The notes under the pieces are model-generated. The model did no database searches and was not told where the DNA came from. It saw only the letters and a program-made list of their open reading frames with translations. The position numbers and the translations under genes were made by a program. Shown piece after piece: positions 42,785 to 52,247 of a DNA stretch of 64,000 bases; within the stretch, counting starts at the first letter, position 1, and each line of letters begins with the position of its first letter. The stretch comes from Pseudomonas entomophila (GTDB lineage: Bacteria; Pseudomonadota; Gammaproteobacteria; Pseudomonadales; Pseudomonadaceae): assembly GCF_029193575.1 (NCBI RefSeq), contig NZ_JARGCS010000047.1, positions 186,001 to 250,000 of the forward strand. The letters run 5' to 3'.

Positions 42785-44839
42785 TTACCCCAGCAGCGAG
42801 ATGTCGGCCACGCCCAGGAACAGGCCGCGCAGGCGGCTGAGCAGGGCATAACGGTTGGCGCGCACCTTGGCGTCCTCGGCGTTGACCATCACCGCCTCGA
42901 AGAAGGCGTCGACCGGGTCGCGCAGGGCGGCCAGGCGGGCCAGCGACTCGCTGTACTGACGCGCGGCGGCCATCGGCTGCACGGCCTGGTCGGCCTGCTG
43001 GATCGCCGAGTACAAGGAGAACTCGTTGGCGTTGTCGAAGTACTTCGGCTCGACCTGCTCGGCGATGGCGCCTTCGGCCTTGCCCAGCAGGTTCGACACA
43101 CGCTTGTTCACCGCGGCCAGGGCCTCGGCTTCCGGCAGCTTGCGGAAGGCCTGCACGGCCTGCACGCGCTGGTCGAAGTCCAGGGCCGAGGATGGTTTCA
43201 GGGCACGCACCGACAGGTAGGTGGCGACGTCCACGCCTTCGTCTTCGTAACGCGCGCGCAGGCGGTCGAAGACGAACTCCAGCACCTGGTCGGCCAGGCC
43301 TGCGGCCTTGACCTTGGCGCCGTACTGCTTGACGGCGAACTCGACCGCGGCGGTCAGGTCCAGGTCCAGCTGCTTCTCGATCAGGATGCGCAGCACGCCC
43401 AGGGCGGCACGGCGCAGGGCGTACGGGTCCTTGCTGCCGGTGGGCAGCATGCCGATGCCGAAGATGCCGACCAGGGTGTCGAGCTTGTCGGCCACGGCCA
43501 CGGCGGCACCGGTCAGGGTTTCCGGCAGTTCGGCACCGGCGCCGCGCGGCATGTACTGCTCGTTCAGCGCCAGGGCGACGTCCTGCGGCTCGCCGTCGTT
43601 GATTGCGTAGTAGTAGCCGGCGATGCCTTGCATCTCAGGGAACTCGCCGACCATCTCGGTGGCCAGGTCGCACTTCGACAGCAGGCCTGCACGGCCCGCC
43701 CGCTCGGCGTTGCCGCCGATGTGCGGGGCGATGAACGAGGCCAGTTTGGAGACGCGCTCGGCCTTGTCGTAGACGGTGCCCAGCTGGGCCTGGAAGACCA
43801 CGTTCTTCAGGCGCTCGTTGAAGGTCTCGAGCGGCTGCTTCTTGTCTTGCTTGAAGAAGAACTCGGCGTCGGTCAGGCGCGGGCGCACGACCTTCTCGTT
43901 GCCCTGCACGATCTGCTTCGGGTCGCGGCTCTCGACGTTGGCCACGGTGATGAAGCGCGGCAGCAGCTTGCCTTCGCTGTCCAGCAGGCAGAAGTACTTC
44001 TGGTTGTCCTGCATGGTGGTGATCAGCGCTTCCTGCGGCACGTCGAGGAAACGCTCCTCGAACGAGCACACCAGCGGCACCGGCCACTCGACCAGCGCGG
44101 TCACTTCGTCCAGCAGCGCCGGCGGCACGATGGCCGAGCCTTCCTGCTGCATGGCCAGTTCCGCGGTACGCTTGGCGATCAGCTCGCGGCGCTCGGCGAA
44201 GTCGGCCAGCACGTAGGCCTTGCGCAGGTCTTCGACGTAGTTGGCCGGGGTGGTGATCAGCACGTTGTCCGGGTGGTGGAAGCGGTGGCCACGGGATTCG
44301 CGGCCGGCCTTCTGCGAGAGCAGGGTGCAGTCGACGACCTGGTCGCCGAGCAGCATCACCAGCCATTGGGTCGGGCGCACGAACTCCTCACGGCTGGCCG
44401 CCCAGCGCATGCGCTTGGGGATCGGCAGGTCGTTGAGCGAGTCTTCCACAATGGTCGGCAGCAGGCTGGTCGTGGCCTTGCCCGGGATGTGCTGGGAGAA
44501 GCGCAGCTTGGCGCCGCTCTGGTCGATGTCCGACAGCTCCACGCCGCACTTCTTGGCGAAGCCCAGGGCGGCCTGGGTGGGGTTGCCGTCGGCGTCGAAG
44601 GCGGCCTGGCGGGGCGGGCCGTCGATGTTGATGCTGCGGTCCGGCTGCTGCACGTCGAGCTGGCGGATCAGCACGGCCAGGCGACGCGGCGCGGCGTACA
44701 CCGACTTGCCGGTGTAGTTCAGGCCCGCGGCCTGCAGGCCTTTCTCGATGCCGGCCAGGAAGGCGTCGCCGAGGCTGGCGAGGGCTTTCGGTGGCAGCTC
44801 TTCGGTGCCCAGTTCAACCAGGAAATCTTGAGCACTCAT
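42785..44839 (-). CDS. glyS: Glycyl-tRNA synthetase subunit beta
   Basis: 684 residues from MSAQDFLVELGTEELPPKAL, the typical N-terminus, with the HD-like and anticodon-binding C-terminal parts (about 560-684). With GlyQ it forms the alpha2-beta2 enzyme. It overlaps the glyQ stop by 4 nt (ATGA). A very long plus-strand open frame across it is a shadow. Confidence 0.98.
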   Translation of the reverse strand: MSAQDFLVELGTEELPPKALASLGDAFLAGIEKGLQAAGLNYTGKSVYAAPRRLAVLIRQLDVQQPDRSINIDGPPRQAAFDADGNPTQAALGFAKKCGVELSDIDQSGAKLRFSQHIPGKATTSLLPTIVEDSLNDLPIPKRMRWAASREEFVRPTQWLVMLLGDQVVDCTLLSQKAGRESRGHRFHHPDNVLITTPANYVEDLRKAYVLADFAERRELIAKRTAELAMQQEGSAIVPPALLDEVTALVEWPVPLVCSFEERFLDVPQEALITTMQDNQKYFCLLDSEGKLLPRFITVANVESRDPKQIVQGNEKVVRPRLTDAEFFFKQDKKQPLETFNERLKNVVFQAQLGTVYDKAERVSKLASFIAPHIGGNAERAGRAGLLSKCDLATEMVGEFPEMQGIAGYYYAINDGEPQDVALALNEQYMPRGAGAELPETLTGAAVAVADKLDTLVGIFGIGMLPTGSKDPYALRRAALGVLRILIEKQLDLDLTAAVEFAVKQYGAKVKAAGLADQVLEFVFDRLRARYEDEGVDVATYLSVRALKPSSALDFDQRVQAVQAFRKLPEAEALAAVNKRVSNLLGKAEGAIAEQVEPKYFDNANEFSLYSAIQQADQAVQPMAAARQYSESLARLAALRDPVDAFFEAVMVNAEDAKVRANRYALLSRLRGLFLGVADISLLG

Positions 44840-45783
44840 TGTGCAGCCTCCAGCTTGGCCAGTACTTCGTCACGCAGTTCAGGGGTGGCCATCGGGAAGC
44901 CCAGGCGTGCGCGGGCTTGCAGATAGCTTTGCGCGACATCCCGGGCCAGGGTGCGCACGCGCAGGATGTAGCGCTGGCGCTCGGTCACCGAGATGGCGCG
45001 GCGGGCGTCGAGCAGGTTGAAGGTGTGGGACGCCTTCAGGACCATTTCGTAGGTCGGCAGCGGCAGGTCCAGCTTGATCAGGCGGTTGGCTTCGCTTTCG
45101 TAGAAGTCGAACAGCTCGAACAGCTTGTCGACGTTGGCGTGCTCGAAGTTGTAGGTCGACTGCTCGACCTCGTTCTGGTGGAACACGTCGCCGTAGCTGA
45201 CCTTGCCGAACGGGCCGTCGGCCCAGACCAGGTCGTACACCGAATCCACACCCTGGAGGTACATGGCCAGGCGCTCCAGGCCGTAGGTGATTTCACCGGT
45301 GACCGGGTAGCACTCGATGCCGCCGACCTGCTGGAAGTAGGTGAACTGGGTCACCTCCATGCCGTTGAGCCAGATTTCCCAGCCCAGGCCCCAGGCGCCG
45401 AGGGTCGGCGATTCCCAGTTGTCTTCGACGAAGCGGATGTCGTGGACCAGCGGATCCAGGCCGATGGCCTTCAGCGAGCCGAGGTACAGCTCCTGGAAGT
45501 TGGCCGGGTTCGGCTTGAGCACCACCTGGAACTGGTAGTAGTGCTGCAGGCGGTTGGGGTTCTCGCCATACCGCCCGTCGGCCGGGCGACGGCTGGGCTG
45601 CACGTAGGCGGCGTTCCAGGTCTCTGGGCCCACGGCGCGCAGGAAGGTGGCGGTATGGAAAGTGCCGGCGCCTACTTCCATATCGTAGGGCTGAAGCACC
45701 ACACAACCTTGCTCGGCCCAGTACTGCTGCAGGGCGAGGATCAGGTCTTGGAAGGTACGCACGGCTGGCGTAGGCTGGCTCAC
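44836..45783 (-). CDS. glyQ: Glycyl-tRNA synthetase subunit alpha
   Basis: 315 residues. Class II catalytic core with VGAGTFHTATFLRAVGPETW, YVQPSRRPADGRYGENPNRL and GIECYPVTGEITYGLERLAM. Two in-frame GTG starts exist (45792 and 45783); AGGTGA just ahead and the usual MSQPTPAVRTF favour 45783. Divergent from tag, 83 nt apart. Confidence 0.97.
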   Translation of the reverse strand: MSQPTPAVRTFQDLILALQQYWAEQGCVVLQPYDMEVGAGTFHTATFLRAVGPETWNAAYVQPSRRPADGRYGENPNRLQHYYQFQVVLKPNPANFQELYLGSLKAIGLDPLVHDIRFVEDNWESPTLGAWGLGWEIWLNGMEVTQFTYFQQVGGIECYPVTGEITYGLERLAMYLQGVDSVYDLVWADGPFGKVSYGDVFHQNEVEQSTYNFEHANVDKLFELFDFYESEANRLIKLDLPLPTYEMVLKASHTFNLLDARRAISVTERQRYILRVRTLARDVAQSYLQARARLGFPMATPELRDEVLAKLEAAQ

Positions 45784-45866
45784 GAAATTCACCTGTATCT
45801 GGGGATGCGGATGTAAAGAGCGGGAGTATAACCCGATTCGCCTCGCCCTCTACTCATTGGAGCCTT

Positions 45867-46418
45867 ATGCCACGCTGCTTTTGGTGTACCGACGATCCGT
45901 TGTACCAGGCCTACCACGACCAGGAGTGGGGAACGCCACAGCGTGACCCGGCGTTGCTCTTCGAGATGCTTTTGCTCGAAGGGTTCCAGGCGGGGCTGTC
46001 GTGGATCACCGTGCTGCGCAAACGCGAGCACTACCGCAAGGTGATGTTCGGCTTCGACCCCCACCTATTGGCGCAGATGAGCGACGAACGGATCGAGGCG
46101 CTGATGCTCGACCCCGGCATCATCCGCAACCGCCTGAAGATCAATGCCGCCCGGCGCAACGCACGGGCCTGGCTGGCCCTGGACAACCCCGCCGAGTGGC
46201 TGTGGTCGTTCGTCGGCGGTGAGCCGAAGATCAATCATTTCAAGGGGCGCGAAGAGATGCAGTCGGTCACCGACGAGGCCAAGGCGATGAGCAAGGCCTT
46301 GCAGAAGAAGGGCTTCACCTTCGTCGGCCCGACCATCTGCTACGCCTTCATGCAGGCCACCGGCATGGTCATGGACCACACCACCGATTGCGATCGCTAC
46401 GCCGCGCTGGCGCGCTGA
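45867..46418 (+). CDS. tag: DNA-3-methyladenine glycosylase I
   Basis: 183 residues beginning MPRCFWCTDDPLYQAYHDQE. Cys4, His17 and the DHTTDC near the C-terminus are the zinc snap of Tag; LLEGFQAGLSWITVLRKREH lines the base pocket. It removes 3-methyladenine from DNA. Normal length. Confidence 0.96.
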   Translation: MPRCFWCTDDPLYQAYHDQEWGTPQRDPALLFEMLLLEGFQAGLSWITVLRKREHYRKVMFGFDPHLLAQMSDERIEALMLDPGIIRNRLKINAARRNARAWLALDNPAEWLWSFVGGEPKINHFKGREEMQSVTDEAKAMSKALQKKGFTFVGPTICYAFMQATGMVMDHTTDCDRYAALAR

Positions 46419-46459
46419 GGCGTTACAATGCGCGCCTTGCAGAAATAAGGAATTCGCCT

Positions 46460-47347
46460 GTGGAAAAGTTCAAGGGCGCCCTGATGGTCGGGGTGCTGCG
46501 GTTGTTCGCCAAGCTGCCCTGGGGTGCCGTGCAGCGGGTCGGCGCCGGTATCGGCTGGCTGATGTGGAAGGTGCCGAACGGCTCGCGCAACGTGGTGCGC
46601 ATCAACCTGGCCAAGTGCTTCCCGGAGATGGACCCGGCCGAACGTGAACAACTGGCGGGCCGCGCGCTGAAGGACATCGGCAAGTCGTTCGTGGAAAGCG
46701 CCTGCGCGTGGATCTGGCCGCCGCAGCGCTCGCTCGACCTGGTCAAGGAAGTGCACGGCCTGGAAGTGCTGGAGCAGGCCCTGGCCTCGGGCAAGGGCGT
46801 GGTCGGCATCACCAGCCACCTGGGCAACTGGGAGGTGCTCAACCACTTCTATTGCAACCAGTGCAAGCCGATCATCTTCTACCGCCCGCCGAAGCTGAAG
46901 GCGGTCGATGAGCTGCTGCGCGAGCAGCGGGTGCAGATGGGCAACCGCGTGGCGCCGTCGACCAAGGAAGGCATCCTCAGCGTGATCAAGGAAGTGCGCC
47001 GGGGCGGGCAGGTGGGCATTCCCGCCGACCCCGAGCCGGCGGAATCCGCCGGGGTGTTCGTGCCGTTCCTCGGCACCCAGGCGCTGACCAGCAAGTTCGT
47101 GCCGAACATGCTGGCGGGCGGCAAGGCGGTGGGGGTGTTCCTGCACGCCCTGCGGCTGCCGGACGGGTCGGGGTTCAAGGTGTTCCTGGAGGCGGCGCCA
47201 GAGGCGATGTACAGCACCGACGTGACCGAGTCGGCGGCGGCCATGAGCAAGGTGGTCGAGCGCTATGTGCGCGAGTACCCGAGCCAGTACATGTGGAGCA
47301 TGAAGCGCTTCAAGAAGCGCCCGGCCGGCGAGCCGCGCTGGTACTGA
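46460..47347 (+). CDS. lpxL: Lipid A biosynthesis lauroyl/myristoyl acyltransferase (HtrB/LpxL type)
   Basis: 295 residues from GTG 46460 (VEKFKGALMVGVLRLFAKLP) with an N-terminal membrane anchor. The HX4(D/E) motif SHLGNWEVLNHF and GIPADPEPAESAGVFVPFLG are typical. It acylates Kdo2-lipid A in the inner membrane. The open frame runs 24 codons upstream into the tag tail, but GTG with AAGGAA ahead fits better. It could equally be called htrB or lpxM-like. Confidence 0.88.
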   Translation: MEKFKGALMVGVLRLFAKLPWGAVQRVGAGIGWLMWKVPNGSRNVVRINLAKCFPEMDPAEREQLAGRALKDIGKSFVESACAWIWPPQRSLDLVKEVHGLEVLEQALASGKGVVGITSHLGNWEVLNHFYCNQCKPIIFYRPPKLKAVDELLREQRVQMGNRVAPSTKEGILSVIKEVRRGGQVGIPADPEPAESAGVFVPFLGTQALTSKFVPNMLAGGKAVGVFLHALRLPDGSGFKVFLEAAPEAMYSTDVTESAAAMSKVVERYVREYPSQYMWSMKRFKKRPAGEPRWY

Positions 47348-47371
47348 CACCCCTGGCCTGCTGAGGCCTCT

Positions 47372-47410
47372 GCCCCTTTAGGCGCGGGCTTGCCCCGTGC
47401 CTAAAGGGGC
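47372..47410. terminator. Bidirectional REP-type hairpin between convergent genes
   Basis: GCCCCTTTAGGC (47372-47383) pairs perfectly with GCCTAAAGGGGC (47399-47410), and the loop holds a nested CGGG/CCCG pair with CTTGC. It lies between lpxL and the TPR gene, which point at each other. Confidence 0.75.
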
Positions 47411-47420
47411 AGCGTTGCGC

Positions 47421-47729
47421 TCAGGCCTTGTTCAGCTTCTTCAGGAACACCGCCATCTCCTTCTCGGCCTGCTTGTCGCCATGCGCCTGGGCCGCCACGA
47501 TGCCCTCCTCCCATGCCTTGCGCGCCGCCGCCGTGTCGCCTTGCAGCTGATACGCCTTGCCCAGCAACTTCCACGCCGCCGAATACTTCGGGTCCTGCTC
47601 CACGCAGCGCGCCAGGTGCACGGCTGCTTCGGCGCCGTTGCCTTCGTCCAGCCAGGCCTTGCCCAGGCCGAAACGCAGCAGGGCGTTATCCACACCCTTG
47701 GCCAGCATCTTTTCCAGCGACTCGCGCAT
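47421..47729 (-). CDS. Small TPR-repeat protein
   Basis: 102 residues: LLRFGLGKAWLDEGNGAEAA, VHLARCVEQDPKYSAAWKLL, GKAYQLQGDTAAARKAWEEG. Two to three tetratricopeptide helices pairs make up nearly the whole protein. No signal peptide. It precedes trkA's 3' end by 12 nt, but its role is unknown. Confidence 0.88.
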   Translation of the reverse strand: MRESLEKMLAKGVDNALLRFGLGKAWLDEGNGAEAAVHLARCVEQDPKYSAAWKLLGKAYQLQGDTAAARKAWEEGIVAAQAHGDKQAEKEMAVFLKKLNKA

Positions 47730-47741
47730 GCCGTCTCTCCC

Positions 47742-49115
47742 TTAGAAGAAGCTCAAACCCACGTGGAACAGCTTTTCCACGTCGCGAATATGCTTTTTAT
47801 CCACAACGAAGAGGATCACATGGTCCCCCGCCTCGATCACCGTGTCGTCGTGGGCGATCAGCACTTGCTCGTCGCGGATGATCGCGCCGATGGTGGTGCC
47901 CGGCGGCAGGGCGATGTCCTCGATGGCCTTGCCGATCACCTTGCTCGACTTCGAATCGCCATGCGCCACCGCCTCGATCGCCTCGGCCGCGCCACGGCGC
48001 AGGGAGTGCACGCTGACGATATCGCCACGGCGCACGTGGGCCAGCAGGGTGCCGATGGTCGCCAGCTGCGGGCTGATGGCGATGTCGATGTCGCCACCCT
48101 GCACCAGGTCGACGTAGGCGGGGTTGTTGATCAGCGTCATCACCTTGCGCGCGCCCAGGCGCTTGGCCAGCAGCGACGACATGATGTTGGCCTCGTCGTC
48201 GTTGGTCAGGGCCAGGAAGATATCGGCCTCGGCGATGTTCTCCTCGAGCATCAGGTCCTTGTCCGAGGCGCTGCCTTGCAGCACCACGGTGCTTTCCAGG
48301 GTGTCCGAAAGGTAGCGGCAGCGTGCCGGGTTCATCTCGATGATCTTCACCTGGTAGCGGCTCTCGATGGCCTCGGCCAGGCGCTCGCCGATCTGTCCGC
48401 CGCCGGCGATGACCACGCGCTTGTTGCTCTCGTCGATGCGCCGCAGCTCGCCCATCACCGCGCGGATGTCCTTCTTCGCGGCGATGAAGAACACCTCGTC
48501 GTCGGCCTCGATCACCGTGTCGCCATGCGGCTTGATCGGCCGGTCGCGGCGGAAGATCGCCGCCACGCGGGTGTCGACGTTGGGCATGTGCGCGCGGATC
48601 TGGCGCAGTTGCTGGCCCACCAGCGGGCCACCGTAGTAGGCCTTGACCGCCACCAGCTGGGCCTTGCCCTCGGCGAAGTCGATCACCTGCAGGGCACCGG
48701 GGTGTTCGATCAGGCGCTTGATGTAGTTGGTCACCACCTGCTCGGGGCTGATCAGCACGTCCACCGGGATGTGGTCGTTGTGGAACAGCTCTTCGCGGGT
48801 GAGGTACGCCGATTCGCGCACCCGGGCGATCTTGGTCGGGGTGTGGAACAGCGAATAGGCCACCTGGCAGGCGACCATGTTGGTTTCGTCGCTGTTGGTC
48901 ACCGCGACCAGCATGTCGGCGTCGTCGGCGCCGGCCTGGCGCAGTACCGTCGGCAGCGAGCCCCGGCCCTGCACCGTGCGGATGTCCAGGCGGTCGCCGA
49001 GGTCGCGCAGGCGCTCGCCATCGGTGTCGACCACGGTGATGTCGTTGGCTTCGCTGGCCAGGTGCTCGGCCAGCGTGCCGCCGACCTGCCCCGCACCCAG
49101 GATGATGATCTTCAT
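47742..49115 (-). CDS. trkA: Trk potassium uptake regulator TrkA
   Basis: 457 residues with two RCK units, each with a Rossmann NAD-binding part (MKIIILGAGQVGGTLAEHLA and RVVIAGGGQIGERLAEAIES) and a TrkA-C domain. It gates TrkH/TrkG potassium uptake at the inner membrane. Two DnaA boxes lie nearby (47686 and 47797). Starts 26 nt after the rsmB stop. Confidence 0.97.
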   Translation of the reverse strand: MKIIILGAGQVGGTLAEHLASEANDITVVDTDGERLRDLGDRLDIRTVQGRGSLPTVLRQAGADDADMLVAVTNSDETNMVACQVAYSLFHTPTKIARVRESAYLTREELFHNDHIPVDVLISPEQVVTNYIKRLIEHPGALQVIDFAEGKAQLVAVKAYYGGPLVGQQLRQIRAHMPNVDTRVAAIFRRDRPIKPHGDTVIEADDEVFFIAAKKDIRAVMGELRRIDESNKRVVIAGGGQIGERLAEAIESRYQVKIIEMNPARCRYLSDTLESTVVLQGSASDKDLMLEENIAEADIFLALTNDDEANIMSSLLAKRLGARKVMTLINNPAYVDLVQGGDIDIAISPQLATIGTLLAHVRRGDIVSVHSLRRGAAEAIEAVAHGDSKSSKVIGKAIEDIALPPGTTIGAIIRDEQVLIAHDDTVIEAGDHVILFVVDKKHIRDVEKLFHVGLSFF

Positions 49116-49140
49116 CCGCTACTCCCTACCCTTCTTGTTC

Positions 49141-50451
49141 TTATCCGCGCGTGGCGGCGATCTTGATCAGCTTGGCATAGTAGAACCCGTCGTGGCCGCC
49201 TTCCTGGGCCAGCAACTGGCGGCCGTGGGGCTGGCGCAGGCCGGCTTCGGTGGCCAGGTCCAGCTCACGGGCGCCCGGGGTGCGGGCGAGGAACGCGTCG
49301 ATCACCTCGGTGTTCTCGGTCGGCAAACTGGAGCAGGTGGCGTAGAGCAGCATGCCGCCCACTTCCAGGGTCGGCCACAGGGCATCGAGCAGCTCGCCTT
49401 GCAGCGCGGCCAGGGCCGGGATGTCGTCGGCCTGGCGGGTCAACTTGATGTCCGGGTGGCGGCGGATCACGCCAGTGGCCGAGCATGGCGCGTCGAGCAG
49501 GATGCGCTGGAATGGCTTGCCATCCCACCAGCTGGCGGTGTCGCGGGCGTCGCAGGCGATCAATTGGGCGTCGAGCTTGAGGCGGTCGAGGTTCTCGCGC
49601 ACCCGCGCCAGGCGCTTGGCTTCCAGGTCGATGGCCACCACCTCGCCCAGGCCCTGCTCGGCTTCGAGCAGGTGGCAGGTCTTGCCGCCAGGGGCGCAGC
49701 AGGCGTCGAGCACGCGTTGGCCGGGGGCCAGTTCGAGCAGGTCGGCGGCCAGTTGCGCGGCTTCGTCCTGCACGCTGACCCAGCCGTCTGCGAAGCCCGG
49801 CAGGCCGCGCACGTCGCAGGCTGCATCCAGCACGATGGCGTCGCGGCTGTAGCGGCACGGGCTGGCGCCGATGCCCGCCTCGGCCAGCAGCGCCAGGTAG
49901 GCGTCGCGGCTGTGGTGGCGGCGGTTGACCCGCAGGATCATCGGCGGGTGCGCGTTGTTGGCAGCGCAAATCGCTTCCCACTGGTCGGGCCAGAAGGCTT
50001 TCAGCGCCTTCTGCAACCAGCGTGGGTGGGCGGTGCGCACCACCGGGTCGCGCTCCATCTCGGCGAGCAGCGCCTCGCCTTCGCGCTGGGCGCGGCGCAG
50101 CACGGCGTTGAGCAGGCCCTTGGCCCAGGGCTTTTTCAGCTTGTCGGCGCAGCCGACGGTCTCGCCGAGGGCGGCGTGGGCCGGGATGCGCGTGTAGAAC
50201 AGCTGGTACAGGCCGACCAGCAGCAGCGCCTGCACGTCGGCGTCGGCGGCCTTGAAGGGCTTTTGCAGCAGTTGCGCGGCTAGCAGTTCGAGGCGCGGTT
50301 GCCAGCGGGCGGTGCCGAAGGCCAGGTCCTGGACCAGGCCACGGTCGCGCTCCTCGACCTTGTCCAGTTGCGCCGGCAACGAGCTGTTCAGCGAGGCCTT
50401 GCCGCTGAGCACGGCGGCCAGGGCGCGGGCGGCGGCCAGGCGTGGGTTCAT
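49141..50451 (-). CDS. rsmB: 16S rRNA (cytosine967-C5)-methyltransferase RsmB
   Basis: 436 residues. A NusB-like N-terminal domain (about 1-140) precedes a SAM methyltransferase with VLDACCAPGGKTCHLLEAEQ, DAPCSATGVIRRHPDIKLTR and LLYATCSSLPTENTEVI, including both conserved Cys. It overlaps fmt by 4 nt. Confidence 0.97.
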   Translation of the reverse strand: MNPRLAAARALAAVLSGKASLNSSLPAQLDKVEERDRGLVQDLAFGTARWQPRLELLAAQLLQKPFKAADADVQALLLVGLYQLFYTRIPAHAALGETVGCADKLKKPWAKGLLNAVLRRAQREGEALLAEMERDPVVRTAHPRWLQKALKAFWPDQWEAICAANNAHPPMILRVNRRHHSRDAYLALLAEAGIGASPCRYSRDAIVLDAACDVRGLPGFADGWVSVQDEAAQLAADLLELAPGQRVLDACCAPGGKTCHLLEAEQGLGEVVAIDLEAKRLARVRENLDRLKLDAQLIACDARDTASWWDGKPFQRILLDAPCSATGVIRRHPDIKLTRQADDIPALAALQGELLDALWPTLEVGGMLLYATCSSLPTENTEVIDAFLARTPGARELDLATEAGLRQPHGRQLLAQEGGHDGFYYAKLIKIAATRG

Positions 50452-51380
50452 TGGCCGAGCACCTTGTGGCTTGCGAACTGCTCGCGGCGGCTGTTGAACA
50501 GGTCGCTGAAGGCCAGGGCCTTGCCGCCGGGCAGTTGCAGGCGGGTCAGGCTCAGGGCCTGGTCACCGCAGGCGACCACCAGGCCGTCCTTGCTCGCCGA
50601 GAGGATCTCGCCGGGGGCGCCATGGCCTGTGGATAACGTCGCCGCGAGCACTTTCACGCTTTCGCCGTCGAGTGTGCTGTGGCACACCGGCCAGGGGTTG
50701 AAGGCGCGGATCAGGCGCTCCAGCTCGACAGCCGGGCGGCTCCAGTCGAGGCGGGCTTCGTCCTTGTTCAGCTTGTGCGCGTAGGTGGCCAGGGCGTCGT
50801 CCTGCACCTCGCCGTGCAGGCTGCCGTCGGCCAGGCCGGCGATGGCTTGCACCACCGCGCCCGGGCCCAGTTCGGCGAGGCGGTCGTGCAGGGTGCCGCC
50901 GGTGTCGTCGGACCTGATCGGGGTGGTGACTTTGAGCAGCATCGGGCCGGTGTCCAGGCCCGCTTCCATGCGCATCACGGTCACGCCGCTCTCGGCGTCG
51001 CCCGCTTGCACGGCGCGCTGGATCGGCGCCGCGCCGCGCCAGCGCGGCAGCAGCGAGGCGTGACTGTTGATGCAGCCCAGGCGCGGGATGTCCAGCACCG
51101 CCTGCGGCAGAATCAGGCCGTAGGCGACCACCACCATCAGGTCAGGCGCGAGGGCGGCGAGCTCGGCCTGGGCTTCGGCGTTGCGCAGGGTCGGCGGCTG
51201 CAGCACGGGGATGTCGTGGGCCAGCGCCAGCTGCTTGACCGGGCTGGGCATGAGCTTCTGGCCACGGCCGGCCGGGCGGTCGGGCTGGGTGTAGACGGCC
51301 ACGATCTCGTAAGGGCTGTCGAGCAGGGCCTTGAGGTGTTCGGCGGCAAACTCTGGGGTGCCTGCGAAGACGATGCGCAT
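50448..51380 (-). CDS. fmt: Methionyl-tRNA formyltransferase
   Basis: 310 residues from MRIVFAGTPEFAAEHLKALL. The formyl-folate site has NSHASLLPRWRGAAPIQRAV and the catalytic Asp in GAPGLDTGPMLLK-like MEAGLDTGPMLLK. It formylates initiator Met-tRNA. Order def-fmt-rsmB-trkA is standard; a terminator separates it from def. Confidence 0.97.
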   Translation of the reverse strand: MRIVFAGTPEFAAEHLKALLDSPYEIVAVYTQPDRPAGRGQKLMPSPVKQLALAHDIPVLQPPTLRNAEAQAELAALAPDLMVVVAYGLILPQAVLDIPRLGCINSHASLLPRWRGAAPIQRAVQAGDAESGVTVMRMEAGLDTGPMLLKVTTPIRSDDTGGTLHDRLAELGPGAVVQAIAGLADGSLHGEVQDDALATYAHKLNKDEARLDWSRPAVELERLIRAFNPWPVCHSTLDGESVKVLAATLSTGHGAPGEILSASKDGLVVACGDQALSLTRLQLPGGKALAFSDLFNSRREQFASHKVLGQ

Positions 51381-51399
51381 GGAGTTCTCGCTTCAAAAA

Positions 51400-51430
51400 A
51401 GAAAAAGGCTTGCCGGAGCAAGCCTTTGGA
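51400..51430 (-). terminator. Terminator between def and fmt
   Basis: AAAGGCTTGC-TCCG-GCAAGCCTTT followed on the minus strand by TTCTTTTTTG. It ends def transcripts, at least in part, before fmt. Confidence 0.85.
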
Positions 51431-51439
51431 AGGTGGGGA

Positions 51440-51946
51440 TCAGGCTTGCTGGCGGTGCTGCTTTTCCAGCTTCTTCTTGATCCGGTCGCGTTTGAGTTGG
51501 GACAGGTAGTCGACGAACAGCTTGCCGTTGAGGTGGTCGAACTCGTGCTGCACGCACACCGCCAACAGGCCTTCGGCTTCCAGCTCGTAGGGCTTGCCGT
51601 CGCGGTCCTGGGCCTTCACCCGCACGCGCAGTGGGCGGTCGACGTTCTCGTAGAAGCCGGGCACCGACAGGCAGCCTTCCTGGTACTGGCCCATGTCGTG
51701 GGTCAGCTCTTCGACGCTGGGGTTGATGAAGACCCGCGGCTCGCTGCGGTCTTCGCTCAGGTCCATCACCACGACCTGCTTGTGCACGTTGACCTGCGTG
51801 GCGGCCAGGCCAATGCCGGGCGCTTCGTACATGGTTTCGAACATGTCGTCGATCAGCTGGCGCAGGGCGTCGTCGAACTCGGTTACCGGTTTGGCGATCG
51901 TGCGCAGGCGTGGGTCGGGGAATTCGAGGATGTTCAGAATGGCCAT
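51440..51946 (-). CDS. def: Peptide deformylase
   Basis: 168 residues from MAILNILEFPDPRLRTIAKP. The three motifs GIGLAATQV, EGCLSVPG and QHEFDHLNG bind Fe/Zn and the formyl group. It removes the N-formyl from new proteins. Divergent from dprA. The ORF runs 67 codons upstream through REP sequence and is trimmed to the conserved start. Confidence 0.97.
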   Translation of the reverse strand: MAILNILEFPDPRLRTIAKPVTEFDDALRQLIDDMFETMYEAPGIGLAATQVNVHKQVVVMDLSEDRSEPRVFINPSVEELTHDMGQYQEGCLSVPGFYENVDRPLRVRVKAQDRDGKPYELEAEGLLAVCVQHEFDHLNGKLFVDYLSQLKRDRIKKKLEKQHRQQA

Positions 51947-52247
51947 AGGGGTCAGGCAGTCACTGTGCGTTTGGTTGAAAACTGAGCACACATAATAAAG
52001 GGTATTGGCGCATTCGGCACCTGGGATTGCTCGGCTAGGGTTTGAGGGGGTGGCCCCTCGCGGGGCGAGCCCGTTCCCACAGGTACAGCGCCGTCCTCGA
52101 GGACGCCGCCGTACCTGTAGGCGCGGGCTTGCCCCGTGATGAGGCACGAACCGCCCCTTAATGGACAGCTTGTCAAAGTATTATCAACAAAGTTATCCAC
52201 AGCTTGTGCCACGTGGATGACCCCACGCCGATCAAGGATGATCCGCC
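51947..52247. repeat. def-dprA divergent region with an inverted REP pair
   Basis: No gene is seen in these 301 bp. Two REP halves face each other (about 52051-52085 and 52111-52145) around CGTCCTCGAGGACG, a near-perfect palindrome. An exact DnaA box TTATCCACA is at 52193-52201. AT-rich promoter sequence for def lies near 51975-52005. Confidence 0.7.

Noticed and set aside
41630..44926. A 1098-codon plus-strand open frame across plsC-like, gmhB and glyS
   Set aside because: It is antisense to three well-recognised genes. The composition (His, Gln, Val, Gly rich) is the usual shadow of high-GC codon use, and it has no recognisable domain.
45784..45866. A regulatory RNA in the glyQ-tag gap
   Set aside because: Only 83 bp, no stable hairpin or riboswitch-like motif seen.
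47758..47770. CCCACGTGGAACA at the trkA 3' end as parS
   Set aside because: One half-site only; the left arm does not match.
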